Position numbers and translations under genes: made by a program
Part shown: positions 1-8,970 of the stretch, one piece after another
Position numbering within the stretch: the stretch's first letter is position 1
Layout: every line of letters starts with the position of its first letter
The notes under the pieces: generated by a model
Told to the model about the DNA's origin: nothing
Seen by the model: the letters and a program-made list of their open reading frames with translations, nothing else
Databases searched by the model: none
Assembly: GCA_910592005.1 (NCBI GenBank)
Contig: CAJVPP010002630.1
Coordinates: 1-14,081, forward strand
Origin: Funneliformis mosseae
Lineage: Eukaryota > Glomeromycota > Glomeromycetes > Glomerales > Glomeraceae
Direction of reading: 5' to 3'
Length of the DNA: 14,081 nucleotides

Positions 1-2
1 TA

Positions 3-101
3 TTTAACGCTCTTAAGTCTAAAGAGGATCTTAACGAATTGTGTGAGAAATTATTAGTACGCTATGATAAATTAAATGGGAAATATCTTCTACATAGCTA
101 G
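3..101 (+). CDS. C-terminal fragment of an unidentified gene, cut by the window edge
   Basis: An open frame enters from the left edge and ends at TAG 99-101, giving 32 residues ending in KYLLHS. It is rich in charged and leucine residues (SKEDLNELCEKLLVRYDKL), suggesting an amphipathic helix. Its last 12 bases overlap the 3' end of the convergent minus-strand gene at 90-686. I do not recognise it. A chance open frame of this length is possible in AT-rich DNA, but the composition is more protein-like than the neighbouring noncoding DNA. Confidence 0.3.
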   Translation, partial: FNALKSKEDLNELCEKLLVRYDKLNGKYLLHS

Positions 102-686
102 ACGTCTATTCACCTCTGCTTTAATTTTTTCGTCGTTCTTAGCTTCTTTTTCATAAAATGCACCCAGATCCTCTCTGCTAATATTTAAACCATCAGAACC
201 CTCTAAACTTGTAGACGTTGGCTGATTCTGGGTAATAGATGGTTCAGAGATTCTAACAGATTTGGACTTGGGTTTCTTTCCTCCAGCCTTTTTCGCTTTA
301 TTACCTAAAATAATACCTTCTTCTGAAGCCAGATTAGTAGATTTGCTAGACTCTACCCCAGCATCGTGTCCTATATTTTCCAGTGCTAAAATAGTAGAAT
401 TGTAATTATTTTGAAAATATGTATCATTCTGTTTATCTATAGTACTAGAAAGCGAAGCGGTCCCTTCAGAACCAACTATAGGCATGTAAATTGGTTGATC
501 CCACGCAACCCTATTTTTTTCTTCACCTCTCCAGATCTGATAAATGCGTTTTTGTGATGTGTTATATTTTTCTTTTAGTTCATTTAAAACTTTAGACCTT
601 GGCTTATCATCACGACATTGCATAATAAAATCGTAATCGGCTGGCGAAAAAGGAGGGGCATCACATCTCATGCGTAGTCTAAGCAT
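90..686 (-). CDS. Hypothetical protein with helix-turn-helix-like N-terminus
   Basis: This is an intact single-exon frame of 198 codons starting at ATG 684-686; a second Met at residue 6 is an alternative start. Residues about 30-55 (SKVLNELKEKYNTSQKRIYQ, then IWRGEE) have the spacing of a helix-turn-helix: a helix, a turn after KYNTS, and a recognition-like helix RIYQIWRG. This resembles DNA-binding segments of transposon-related or homeodomain-like proteins. The middle is Ser/Thr/Asn-rich and probably disordered. A basic stretch near residues 129-144 (NKAKKAGGKKPKSKS) could be a nuclear localisation signal, and the C-terminus is a charged predicted helix. I do not recognise a named family. 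Its GC content and codon variety are higher than the flanks, which supports real coding. Mobile-element origin is possible but unproven. Confidence 0.6.
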   Translation of the reverse strand: MLRLRMRCDAPPFSPADYDFIMQCRDDKPRSKVLNELKEKYNTSQKRIYQIWRGEEKNRVAWDQPIYMPIVGSEGTASLSSTIDKQNDTYFQNNYNSTILALENIGHDAGVESSKSTNLASEEGIILGNKAKKAGGKKPKSKSVRISEPSITQNQPTSTSLEGSDGLNISREDLGAFYEKEAKNDEKIKAEVNRRLAM

Positions 687-714
687 AGTAGTAATATTTT
701 TTTATATCTAATAT

Positions 715-906
715 AATATTCTGAAATATTTTATTAAATAGGATATATAGGATATACAAGAAAAATATATTATACCAAATATACAGGAAGGAGATATTCC
801 GGATAAACAGGATAAATAGGATATATAAGATAAAAATATTTCGGATAAATAAGATGTATGGGATATATAGGAAGCATGTATCATTCCGAATATATAGGAT
901 AAAATT
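715..906. repeat. Degenerate GGATA-type minisatellite
   Basis: This tract is built from variants of a 10-bp core (ggataaatag, ggatatatag). It shows larger blocks of about 45 bp that restart at atattccgg, atttcgg and attccga (near 793, 837 and 882). It lies directly upstream of the minus-strand gene at 90-686, so it sits in that gene's promoter region. Open frames here of the FILYI/YISYLS type are by-products of the repeat and not genes. Confidence 0.7.
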
Positions 907-966
907 TTCACTCATATTTTTTTAGTATACTAACAGTTAAGCCGAAAAAAAAGCTATGACTAATGT

Positions 967-1188
967 GTATACATGAGTACTTAGGGTATTCTTCTTCGTA
1001 ATTATTATATAAAAATTGGAAGAAGAATACCCTAACACTAGTATGTATCCAGGTATAGTGTAGCTTTTTACGTAATCTATTATATAAATATTGGCAAAAG
1101 CCCCCATTGAGATGGTATGTACTTGGATATGGTATAGCCTCCGCATAAGACTTATACCGGCAACAAATAGACAATAGTTGAGTTGTAG
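967..1188. repeat. Three tandem copies of a 74-bp unit, first copy containing a perfect hairpin
   Basis: GTATRYAY-type unit starts fall at 967, 1041 and 1115, exactly 74 bp apart. The internal block cgtaat..attatataaa.attgg recurs at 997 and 1071, also 74 bp apart. The third copy is the most diverged and fades out near 1188. Because 74 is not a multiple of three, the repeat is not maintained as protein. Positions 981-997 and 1019-1035 in the first copy form a perfect 17-bp inverted repeat with a 21-base loop (arm ttagggtattcttcttc). Confidence 0.75.
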
Positions 1189-1189
1189 G

Positions 1190-1400
1190 ATGACGCACTT
1201 TTTGACAATCAAATAGACCGGCCATGGTACTGGCTTCGATGGATATACATTACTAGTGCTATATTTATTTCTTATAAATTCATTATCACATATGATAACA
1301 TATGGTATCTCCAGTTCTGAAATTTCTGAAGCGCTCCGATCGTTAACGGAGTTCTCAATCCAGTGCTCCAATTTGTGATCATTTATAAAATGAATGTATC
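1190..1400 (-). other. Protein-like segment of unknown origin
   Basis: The minus strand between about 1395 and 1200 stays open and gives a varied, protein-like composition (SASEISELEIPYVIICDNEF), unlike the low-complexity translations around it. There is no ATG in frame at its left end, and the reading runs into the 74-bp repeat. It could be a relic exon or chance. I do not recognise it and would not call it a gene. Confidence 0.2.
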
Positions 1401-1549
1401 AGAGAGAAAAATGTTTTCATGTTTATTCCGAAGAAAATGCTTTCCATGGTAGTAAATCAAAAATTATTGATGGGAACGCAATCTATCAGGAATGTGGTAT
1501 AGCCAATTGTTTCTAGTGTGATCAATCCTGAATTTACAGCGCCACCCGA
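1401..1549. other. Spacer with no recognised feature
   Basis: No coding signal, RNA gene or clear repeat is visible here. It separates the 74-bp repeat region from the larger repeat starting near 1550. Confidence 0.4.
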
Positions 1550-1913
1550 TATCTTTTTTTTACGCTACTTTGGCCCCTAGAAAGGCAACCAAATAGGCAC
1601 AAAGGGAAAGCACTCCAATATAGAATCCAACATCCAATCAGACGTAGGAGGTTAGTATCATCAATATATAACTTAAATCACAAGTGGAGTAGAAACAGGA
1701 AGAAAAGAAAGGTAGTTAGATTAAAGTGTGGGTGATATTTAGATTATAACGTGGTAACAAAATCATACATATGAGAAAAATGCAAATACCAAGAAAGGTA
1801 TAAATATATAAATAGAATGCGAACAGAGGTAACATCAAAATAAAAAGGGTAGATTAAAGAGTGGTAACCAGGTTATGTATTCAGATTAAAGCGTGGCGAT
1901 CAGGTTGTAATCA

Positions 1914-2065
1914 TTAGATTATAGCATGGTATTTAGATTATAGTGCGATATTTAGATTTAAGTGTAACATCTAGATTATAGTGTGGTATTTAGATTATAG
2001 TGTGATATTTAGATTATAACGCGATATTCAGGCTATAGCATGGTATTTAGATTATAGCGTGATAC
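1914..2065. repeat. Eight perfect-register 19-bp tandem repeats
   Basis: Units begin at 1914, 1933, 1952, 1971, 1990, 2009, 2028 and 2047, all 19 bp long. The consensus is ttagattatagtgtggtat, with each unit differing at a few positions. Looser versions of the same motif occur upstream (1715-1910). The terminal palindrome contains the same motif in inverted orientation, so the array and palindrome belong to one structure. Confidence 0.9.
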
Positions 2066-2079
2066 TATAACCTAGTCTA

Positions 2080-2129
2080 AGTGGAATACCACGCTTTAAC
2101 TTAATTAAGTTAAAGCGTGGTATCTCACT
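2080..2129. repeat. 38-bp perfect palindrome with near-perfect extension
   Basis: Positions 2086-2104 and 2105-2123 are exact reverse complements with no spacer (left arm ataccacgctttaacttaa). Pairing resumes beyond two imperfect positions, giving about 50 bp in total. The arms carry the motif of the neighbouring 19-bp repeat, once in each orientation. It could extrude as a cruciform or mark the end of an element. Confidence 0.9.
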
Positions 2130-2273
2130 CCCTCTGCTCTCTGTTAGCTCTATAGCAGATCTATAATAGTTTTTGACGCTAACTTAAATCCTTAAATTAT
2201 CTTAAAGACTAGTCAAAATTATGCTATAATGTCAATTAAAATTAATTGCAAATTTACTACACACTAACTGTCA
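2130..2273. other. Spacer between repeat copies
   Basis: No gene or repeat is recognised between the palindrome of copy A and the start of copy B. Confidence 0.4.
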
Positions 2274-2920
2274 CCTTTTTTTACATCACTTTGACATCTA
2301 GAAAGACAATTAAATAGATGTAAAAAGGTAAGCAATTCAGTATAAAATCCAATATCTAAACAGGTATAGAGGTCAATACCTTCAATATAAAACTAAACAT
2401 TCAAACAGGTATAGAATATCAGAATCCTCAATAGGGAATTATATACTTAACTATGTATATAAGATTAATATCTCAATATAGAAGCTGATATCAAACAGGT
2501 ATAAAAGATTAGTATTTTCAACATAAAATTTGATTTATAAATAGTTTTAAAACAAAAAGAAAAGAAAGGTAATTAGATTATAGAGTGTATGTTATTTAGA
2601 TTAAAGAGTGGTAAAAAAAATTACATCAATATAAAAATATGAATAGCAAAAAAGGATTAAATAAATAATCAGAACATAAAAGAGATAATTGATAAAAAAA
2701 AAAGATAGGTTATAAGAATTTAGATTATATTTATTAGATTATAGAGTAATGGTTAGATTATAGATATTAAATTATAGAATGATATTCAAGTAGTAATCAG
2801 ATTATAGAGTGGTAATAAGATTATATAGTAGTAATCAGATTATATAGTAATACTATAATCTATTATAAGTGGTATACCACTATATAATATAATTATATTA
2901 TATGGTAATATATCACTTAA
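2274..2920. repeat. Repeat element, copy B (AT-shifted)
   Basis: This copy is collinear with copy A, offset by about 721 bp at its start and 788 bp at its palindrome. In a hand alignment of the first 75 or so bases I count about 21 differences, of which about 15 are G or C in copy A against A or T in copy B by transition. The 19-bp units persist (2829-2866 region, taatcagattatagagtgg and relatives). The terminal palindrome is reduced to an AT-only core at 2882-2903, with arms atataatataa and ttatattatat. Confidence 0.7.
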
Positions 2921-2976
2921 AAGCTAATTTTGTTAAAAAAACATTCATTTTTAAAAATAAACTATAGACTATATTT

Positions 2977-2995
2977 AAAAAAATTTTTTTTTTTT
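2977..2995. promoter_or_regulatory. A7-T12 tract upstream of SWR1
   Basis: Seven A followed by twelve T lie about 230 bp before the SWR1 start codon. Such poly(dA:dT) tracts commonly disfavour nucleosomes at fungal promoters. The role here is inferred from position and composition only. Confidence 0.4.
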
Positions 2996-3036
2996 CGAAT
3001 TATAGATCTTAACAATTAATAAAATTATAACAAAAT

Positions 3037-3042
3037 CACGTG
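3037..3042. promoter_or_regulatory. CACGTG E-box in the SWR1 promoter
   Basis: A perfect palindromic CACGTG sits 183 bp upstream of the SWR1 ATG in very AT-rich DNA, where a GC-rich hexamer is unexpected by chance. It is the classic site for bHLH factors such as Cbf1/USF types. Whether it is used here is not shown by sequence. Confidence 0.4.
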
Positions 3043-3134
3043 AATTTCGTAATCATGCAACTCCCATAAAAGTAAAAGGGGAGTTAAAAAAGGTTTTTAT
3101 TTGCAGGAAGTGACGAAAGAAAAAAAAACTCCGA

Positions 3135-3164
3135 GTTAAACTTTCTTCGCCACAAAAGTTTAAC
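3135..3164 (+). promoter_or_regulatory. Hairpin in the probable SWR1 5' leader
   Basis: The arms gttaaacttt (3135-3144) and aaagtttaac (3155-3164) are perfect 10-bp complements with a 10-base loop, 60 bp before the ATG. A weaker 7-bp stem (aactccc 3059-3065 with gggagtt 3079-3085) lies upstream. If transcription starts upstream of it, the 3135-3164 stem could sit in the leader. The transcription start is not known. Confidence 0.35.
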
Positions 3165-3224
3165 GTTATATATCATATTGATATATTGTTTTGAGGTCCT
3201 ATAAAGTATGAATATTACTTTACA

Positions 3225-6200
3225 ATGGTCGTAGCTTGTGCAATGACAATGTCAAACTCCAACGATCATAAGGAAAACAATTCCTTCACTGAAAAAATTA
3301 ATGTAAACGAACCTATACCAACACCACCAAATAACGAAATAAGTAACAAAGAGCAAATCACAACTAATAATTTTTTAGAAATATCACCAAGCATAAGTCA
3401 AAGTACTAGCGGAATCGACTTTATTGAAAACGAAGAAGTAAAAGTGGTAATCTGTCAAGATAATAGTGCCGCAGTAACTACTACGCGGAGGTCACAAAGA
3501 AATATTGGAAAAAAACCTCGGAGATATAATATTTACTCAGAAACAGATACTAGCAATGATAGCTTTAGTAGTAATAGTAGTACGGAATCTCCTACAAAGA
3601 AGAAATCCTTATCTGCAAAGAACCAAGTTAAAATTATTAGTCCTAAACGAGGTCCTGGTCGACCACGTAAAAACGTTGATTTAACAGAGACTCAACGCAC
3701 TATAGGTTCACCTATAATACCTCGTCCAAATGCGCAATCGAGTAAACCTGTTGGGAGACCACCTATTAGGCCTGCAAAGTCACTTCGTTTAAAGTTTTCT
3801 TTGGATTCAGGTACTACCTCCACTTCAACTACACCTGAGAAAAAGGTATCTGGTAATCAAACTTCTGTCGAAGTCACGCCATCTGCACATTTTAGTAATA
3901 CAAGTGTCTCAAATACTGATACTTTTACGCAAAGAATGTCGGAAAAACCAATATTTAATGGAAATAATAGCGAAATTCCAATAGGTACAACTTCTGATGT
4001 TCCTGTAAACGTTACTCCTATAAAACGAGGGCCAGGTCGACCTCGTAAAAATCCGCTACCATTGGATAGTATGAAATCTCCTGTTAACGGACAATCCGCG
4101 CGTCAAAATGATCGGAAACGAAAAATCAACGTTAATAGTAGAAATGCAACATTAAATGAATCAAAAAATAATGATGGCAATTATTCTAAGGAAACTTTTG
4201 TTACTCCTAGGACGAAAAGAACTAAAACTTTGTCAAATAATGAAGAATCTCTGTCGGAGATAATATCTAAGAAGCCAGAAAAGCCAAAGACTCCCTTGGG
4301 TATAATTCGTGAAGAGCGTGTAAAGGAGCGTGTGGATGATCTCGTTCAAGTTGTTGAAGAACATGACAGCTTGGTTCGAGAGTTGTATTATATGGAATCT
4401 TATAATATGTTGATGTGGGATCTCGACCCACAAAAAATAAATTCTGATAATAGTGAGCGTATGGTTAAGGTACGATTTTCTCGCACCGTTACACTGATTC
4501 ATATTAGATTTAAATTTAATTTATTCAGAGTTTTAAAGTTGTTTATTTTTACTTTTATTCTGTATCATATAATTTTGATAAATAAACTTAAAAAATTTTT
4601 TTATTTATCTAATTTAAATAAATTCATTTCGGGGTGTGCTAAATGGGTGTTTATGTTTTGTAATAATGATTGACTTAGTATTTAGAAAATCACAACCTAT
4701 GGTCCTCTTTAAACGAACAAGTCACCAACAGCATCCAATCAAATTCTACTAGGATGTCCACTCGTCGGTCACTTAACAAACATCGTGATTCTATCCTCAG
4801 TATGTTACAACAATCTATCGGTTCGCGAGTTTTCCACAATGTTATGCCATCCGAGCATACTTCTGGAGACTCTGACAGTGGAAGTCGCCCATTCCGTAGG
4901 TCCTCAAGAGTAGATTCTACTAGTAATCGTGATAATGCATCATCGGGTAGTATGTCATTGTATTCGCTACGTAGGCGAGGTCATGCTCAATTTCCAAGTT
5001 TTGAAGCATATTTGGAATCGTTTATCACTTTGGATGATGAGGATATCACCCCTGCTGAAGAAGCAGCTAGGCTTCCAAACGAGATAGATGTTGATTATCG
5101 TATTTTAGTCTTAAAAAATAAAGGAAAATTACAACCAATTCCTAAACCAGCTTCTGAACCACCACGCCAAAAGGTTCATTGGGATTTCATTCTTGACGGA
5201 GTAGTGGCAAAGTCGAAAAGAATTAATAAAAGTAGTGATGAAAGGTTAAGAAAAACGCATCAAGTCAGTAGGGCAATTTTAGGACATTTTAACAAATTAG
5301 CGATGAAAGAGCCAAATGCGATAAAAGCTGAAGAAAAGCGAATCAAAAAGTTAGCTAAGACAACAGCTAACTTAGTCAAACATAGGTGGAGAGAAATAGC
5401 GAAAGTAAGATATCACAATATATTTATTTTATATTTTTATTTTTATAGTTTTTCAAATATCATCTTATATTTTGATATATCAAAATTTATAACCATAGAT
5501 ATTACTTCAAAACATTTATATTGCATTAATTATTAATTCGAAATTGATATTCTAGTTTATTAATGATATGCATGACAAGCTGGTGGCCGAAGAAGAAGAA
5601 CGACGAGGCAAACAAAAGCTTAATGCACTTTTTGAAGATGCTACTCAGAAGATTGAATTTCACGAAAAATATTTAATGGGAACTACTACTATGGAAGATG
5701 TTAATATAAATAACAATGATAAGCAGGAATTCAAATCAGATATTAATTTATCTGATGAAGATCAAATGTCAATGGATGAAGAGGTCATGGAAATTGAATC
5801 TTCGGATGATGACGAAGAAATTCGTAATTTACAAGCTGAGAAAGACCTTCCATTAGAGGATTTAATGGAAAAATATGATTATCCTCTTTATTTTGAGGAT
5901 CAGGAAGATAATCGTTCTACAGATCCGGATATGTCTGATGAAGAAGTTGAAAAAGATCAATCTTTTCAACATGGAGAGTCGGACGCATATATGAATGTTG
6001 ACAATGAGGCAAGTTCCTTCCCTTCAATATCTACTCCAGAGCAATTAGACAATGCACTTCGAAAGAGTTTACGCAAACGAACATTATCTCTCGATATAAA
6101 AACGGTAAATCTTAGTGATGATCCTGACATTAATGACAGAGAGTTTACAGTGTCACTGGATCAGTGTGTTGAAGATAATGAGGCTTCGTTGGAAGCTCAA

Positions 6201-7490
6201 GAACTTGAAGAAGATTCTGAAGAGGAAGCGATTGAATTAAACGAATTAGCTGATGAAATGAATCTTCCCATAGATGAATTATTAAAGCGTTATGGCGTTA
6301 ATAAACATTCCGAGGAAGAAAATAATGCCGATATTGAAGAGTCAAAGCTAGTTTCAAATGGTACTACTAGTAAAGGTTTAAGAAAGGGTGTTCAGGAGAA
6401 AAGAAAAAGTGATGTCTTATCATTATATGATAGTGACGATGATAGTCTTTCAGAATTAGATACGTCAACACAAAGTTCTGAAAGTTCGAATGTATCTGTT
6501 CGAATTGAAAACATTCCAGCGAATGGTGGTGAGATGCCTCGACAACATGAAGCTGATGAGTCGATTTCTGTAGTAACTACTGATACAGATGACGATTTCA
6601 CGACCAAATTTTTAATATCCAAGTCCCAGGAAAGCTTTATGAAAAAGGCTATTATAACCTCTGATAATCGTTCAGACAATTCTAAATTAAGTGCAAAGAG
6701 AAAAAAGCTGGAAAAAGAACCTGGTATACTAGAAGATGGTACTGATACATCAAGACAGTCTACTAATATAACGGCTCTTACGATTACCAAAGCAAGGACA
6801 CCAATACCTTCATTATTGAGAGGTCAACTTCGTGCATATCAACATGATGGTCTTCATTGGCTTGCTAGTTTATATGAACAAGGGAGTAATGGCATTCTTG
6901 CTGACGAGATGGGTCTCGGTAAAACAATTCAAACCATTGCTTTATTGGCTCATTTGGCTTGCGATAAAGGAGTTTGGGGACCTCATTTAATTATTGTACC
7001 TACAAGCGTTATTATTAACTGGGAAATGGAGTTTAAAAAGTGGTGTCCCGGATTTATCATTTTAACTTATTATGGTAGTCCAAAAGAACGTAAAGAAAAA
7101 CGTTTGGGATGGTCAAAAGAACATTCGTTCCATGTTTGTATCACTTCTTACCATCTCGCAGTGCAAGATGCAATTAATTTCAGGAAAAAGAAATGGCACT
7201 ATTTGATTCTTGATGAAGCTCATAATATCAAGAATTTTAAATCTCAACGTTGGAATACTTTATTGAACTTTAATTCCGAGAGAAGATTACTACTAACTGG
7301 AACGCCTTTGCAAAATAATCTTATGGAATTATGGTCTTTGTTGTACTTTTTAAAACCTAATTCACGTAATGATGATATGTCGTTTGAGTATGCTAATCAA
7401 AAAGAATTTCAAGATTGGTTTTCACGTCCTGTTGATAAAATGATTGAAAACAATGAAGGATTTGATGAAAAAACTCGTGCGGCTATTCTA
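3225..7490 (+). CDS. swr1: SWR1/SRCAP-type chromatin-remodelling ATPase, N-terminal half (three exons)
   Basis: Swr1 is the catalytic subunit of the nuclear SWR1 complex, which replaces H2A with H2A.Z. Exons are 3225-4469, 4679-5404 and 5556-7490 (415, 242 and 645 codons), all joined in phase 0. AT-hooks lie at residues 141-150 and 267-276 (KRGPGRPRKN), with a weaker one near 174-183. An EEHDSLVREL stretch closes exon 1. The HSA domain is at about 578-657 (VHWDFILDG start). Acidic LPLEDL and LPIDELL motifs are near 746-771 and 883-904. The SNF2 N-lobe has Walker A DEMGLGKT (about 1107-1114), DEAH (1210-1213) and LLTGTPLQNN. GPHLIIVPTS and FHVCITSY are typical of Swr1/SRCAP rather than Ino80. 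After residue 1302 the family match stops at a possible weak donor (GTTGAT, 7491); the frame itself runs to 7547. The RPYLLRR region, insertion and C-terminal lobe are not found in the window. Family members are usually about 1,500 residues or longer, so the visible part is incomplete. Confidence 0.92.
4470..4678 (+). other. SWR1 intron 1
   Basis: GTACGA at 4470 and TTAG ending at 4678 bound a 209-bp AT-rich intron. Removing it joins ..ERMVK to YLENHNLWSS in phase 0, continuous with the HSA-containing exon. A later AG at 4684-4685 would put a stop shortly downstream. The frame stays open to 4673, so retention would add a hydrophobic tail and then stop. Confidence 0.8.
5405..5555 (+). other. 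SWR1 intron 2
   Basis: GTAAGA at 5405 and TCTAG ending at 5555 bound a 151-bp intron inside the distal HSA region. Splicing joins ..RWREIAK to FINDMHDKLVAEEEERRGKQ in phase 0, matching the post-HSA helix of the family. Confidence 0.8.
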
Positions 7491-7980
7491 GTTGATTTTT
7501 TGTATAAACTCTTGACATTTCACATTATTCTATATATGGAATTATAATGTTATCTCATAGGCAAAAAACATAATTTTTCTAATTATGATTGATTAGATAG
7601 ATTTTAAAAATAGTTGGATTTATATTATAATATATATTATAAACTACGAATATATTATAATATGCTATGGTTACAAATTTTTTAGATAAAGAGGAAGAAG
7701 ATAAGAAAGGTAAGAAGTCAACAAAATTTTATTAATATTTGTAATTTATATATATAAAGTAGATAACAAAATAGACAAAAGAGATAGAGAAAAAATAATG
7801 TTTAAATATATTAGCAATCATAATTATCTGATTCCAAATATTTTCCAAAGTTATGTGATAATCTACCATGAAAATTCATATGATTTAAGTTCAATGATAA
7901 TCTTGATCATCTGCAAAATTATAGGTTCATATAATGTATAAATTAAGAGTTAGATAATCAGTGAATTTACATCACAAAAA
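7491..7980. other. AT-rich stretch after the last recognisable SWR1 exon
   Basis: No continuation of the helicase could be found in any frame. A purine-rich patch at 7692-7715 has an AG before it and GTAAGA after it, like a tiny exon, but its translation fits nothing in SWR1. It could be intron, 3' flank, or the left flank of the Tc1 element. Confidence 0.5.
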
Positions 7981-8970
7981 ATGGCACTTTCTCTTAATAA
8001 ACGATATAAATTGCTTTTTTACATGAATATTCAAAAGGTCTAAAGTAGAGCTATAAAAAAATAGCTTCCTATATTAGTTGTAGTAGGTCTACAGCAATTT
8101 ATTAGATCTAAAAATACTGTCTAAATAAGAATTTAACCGATGAACAAAAGTCAAGTCAACCTTGCAATACGACTAAAATATAAGATAAGAGAATTGTGAA
8201 AATGGCAATGAAAAAACATAATATTACAGCTACTGAAATACAAAATAAACTTGAAAAACAAGGAGTTACAATTAGTAAAAGTACAATTAGGTGACATTTT
8301 GGTAAGTTTGGGTAAATTTGTGAAAGAAATTTCAAAATTTTTACTTTCTGAAAAGCACAGAACTGCCCGATTGAAATAGGCAAAAAACATCAAAAATTCA
8401 ATTAGAATAAAGTCATTTTTATTAATAAAAGTACCTTTTAATTATTTCAATCAAATAAAAAGGTCTGGTAATTCGCTCAGAAGAAAAAAGTATTTTATAT
8501 AATCAAGCATTCATAAAAGGTTCATGTTAGGAATTGTTTTTTGTTTAAAGAATTTGATAAGTTAATTTGCTTTGAACGAAATCTGAATGCTCTTTTTATG
8601 AATAATATTTATAAAAGGGTTTTTTACCTTCTGCCTGTGAGTTTTTTAGCAAAGATAACATAGAGTAGATCTTGCAAGAAAATAATGATCTTAAGCACTG
8701 TTTAAAACTTTGCAAAAATAGAAAGAAGAAAATGAGGTGACTGTACTATCTTGGCCGTCTATGTTATCTGACTAAATTCTATAGAAAATGTGTAATAGCT
8801 TATGAAAATTAAAATATCAAAAAAAATTTGGTACAACTAGGAGATTAAGGGTAGAATTAACAAAAGAATAGAATTAATTATTAAATGAATTAGCTAAAAA
8901 ACTCATTAGTAATATAGAAAGGAGGGTTATAGCATTAATAGAAGTGACAGAAGACTATACTATATATTAA
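7981..8970 (+). pseudogene. Tc1/mariner transposase, heavily decayed
   Basis: The relic runs from ATG 7981 to TAA 8968-8970 (990 bp, about the 330 codons usual for Tc1 transposases). Fragments in order: MALSLNKRYK; an HTH piece ending SYISCSRST; a second HTH (KHNITATEIQNKLEKQGVTI, then SKSTIR); the DDE region; and a C-terminus ending EDYTIY. The first catalytic motif, normally FSDES, reads FINKS at 8418-8432; the second, normally EDND, reads ENND at 8678-8689. Both catalytic Asp are therefore Asn. The glutamate of IENV (8781-8792) remains. Stops stand where Trp is expected at 8046, 8377, 8403, 8666 and 8793, with further stops at 8292 (Arg expected) and 8439 (Gln expected). At least two one-base indels shift the frame. 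It cannot make an active transposase. No terminal inverted repeats were recognised. Confidence 0.88.

Larger units (their letters stand above)
1550..2129. repeat. Repeat element, copy A (less decayed)
   Basis: This is the first of two tandem diverged copies of a noncoding element. It begins in a T-run followed by acgctactttgg near 1562, aligned with acatcactttga near 2283 in copy B. Shared landmarks in the same order are ctagaaag, aatccaa, aagaaaagaaaggta and ttagattaaagtgtgg-type motifs. It ends in an array of 19-bp repeats (1914-2065) and a palindrome (2080-2129). No open frame of note is present. The structure suggests a nonautonomous element or satellite, but no terminal inverted repeat or target-site duplication was identified. 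Confidence 0.7.

Noticed and set aside
679..915. Minus-strand open frames rich in Phe/Ile/Leu/Tyr
   Set aside because: They are translations of the GGATA-type minisatellite; low complexity and two frames open at once.
908..1371. Two overlapping minus-strand frames of 105 and 144 codons
   Set aside because: They cross the 74-bp repeat, whose length is not a multiple of three; the longer one lacks an ATG (TTG start). Only the protein-like part near 1200-1395 is kept, as a low-confidence note.
1914..2065. CRISPR-like array
   Set aside because: The repeats abut with no unique spacers and the genome is eukaryotic; this is a minisatellite.
4233..4502. 89-codon frame antisense to the end of SWR1 exon 1
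   Set aside because: Shadow frame spanning an exon-intron boundary, with no protein-like features.
6392..6790. 132-codon frame antisense to SWR1
   Set aside because: Ser/Val-rich shadow of the acidic, Ser-rich SWR1 coding strand.
7692..7715. Purine-rich mini-exon candidate with splice-like borders after SWR1 exon 3
   Set aside because: Its translation (Lys/Arg/Glu-rich) does not match the expected SWR1 continuation, and a 24-base exon cannot be supported from sequence alone.
8151..8393. Two antisense frames of 75-80 codons
   Set aside because: Shadows of the Tc1 transposase relic, which is clearly read on the plus strand.
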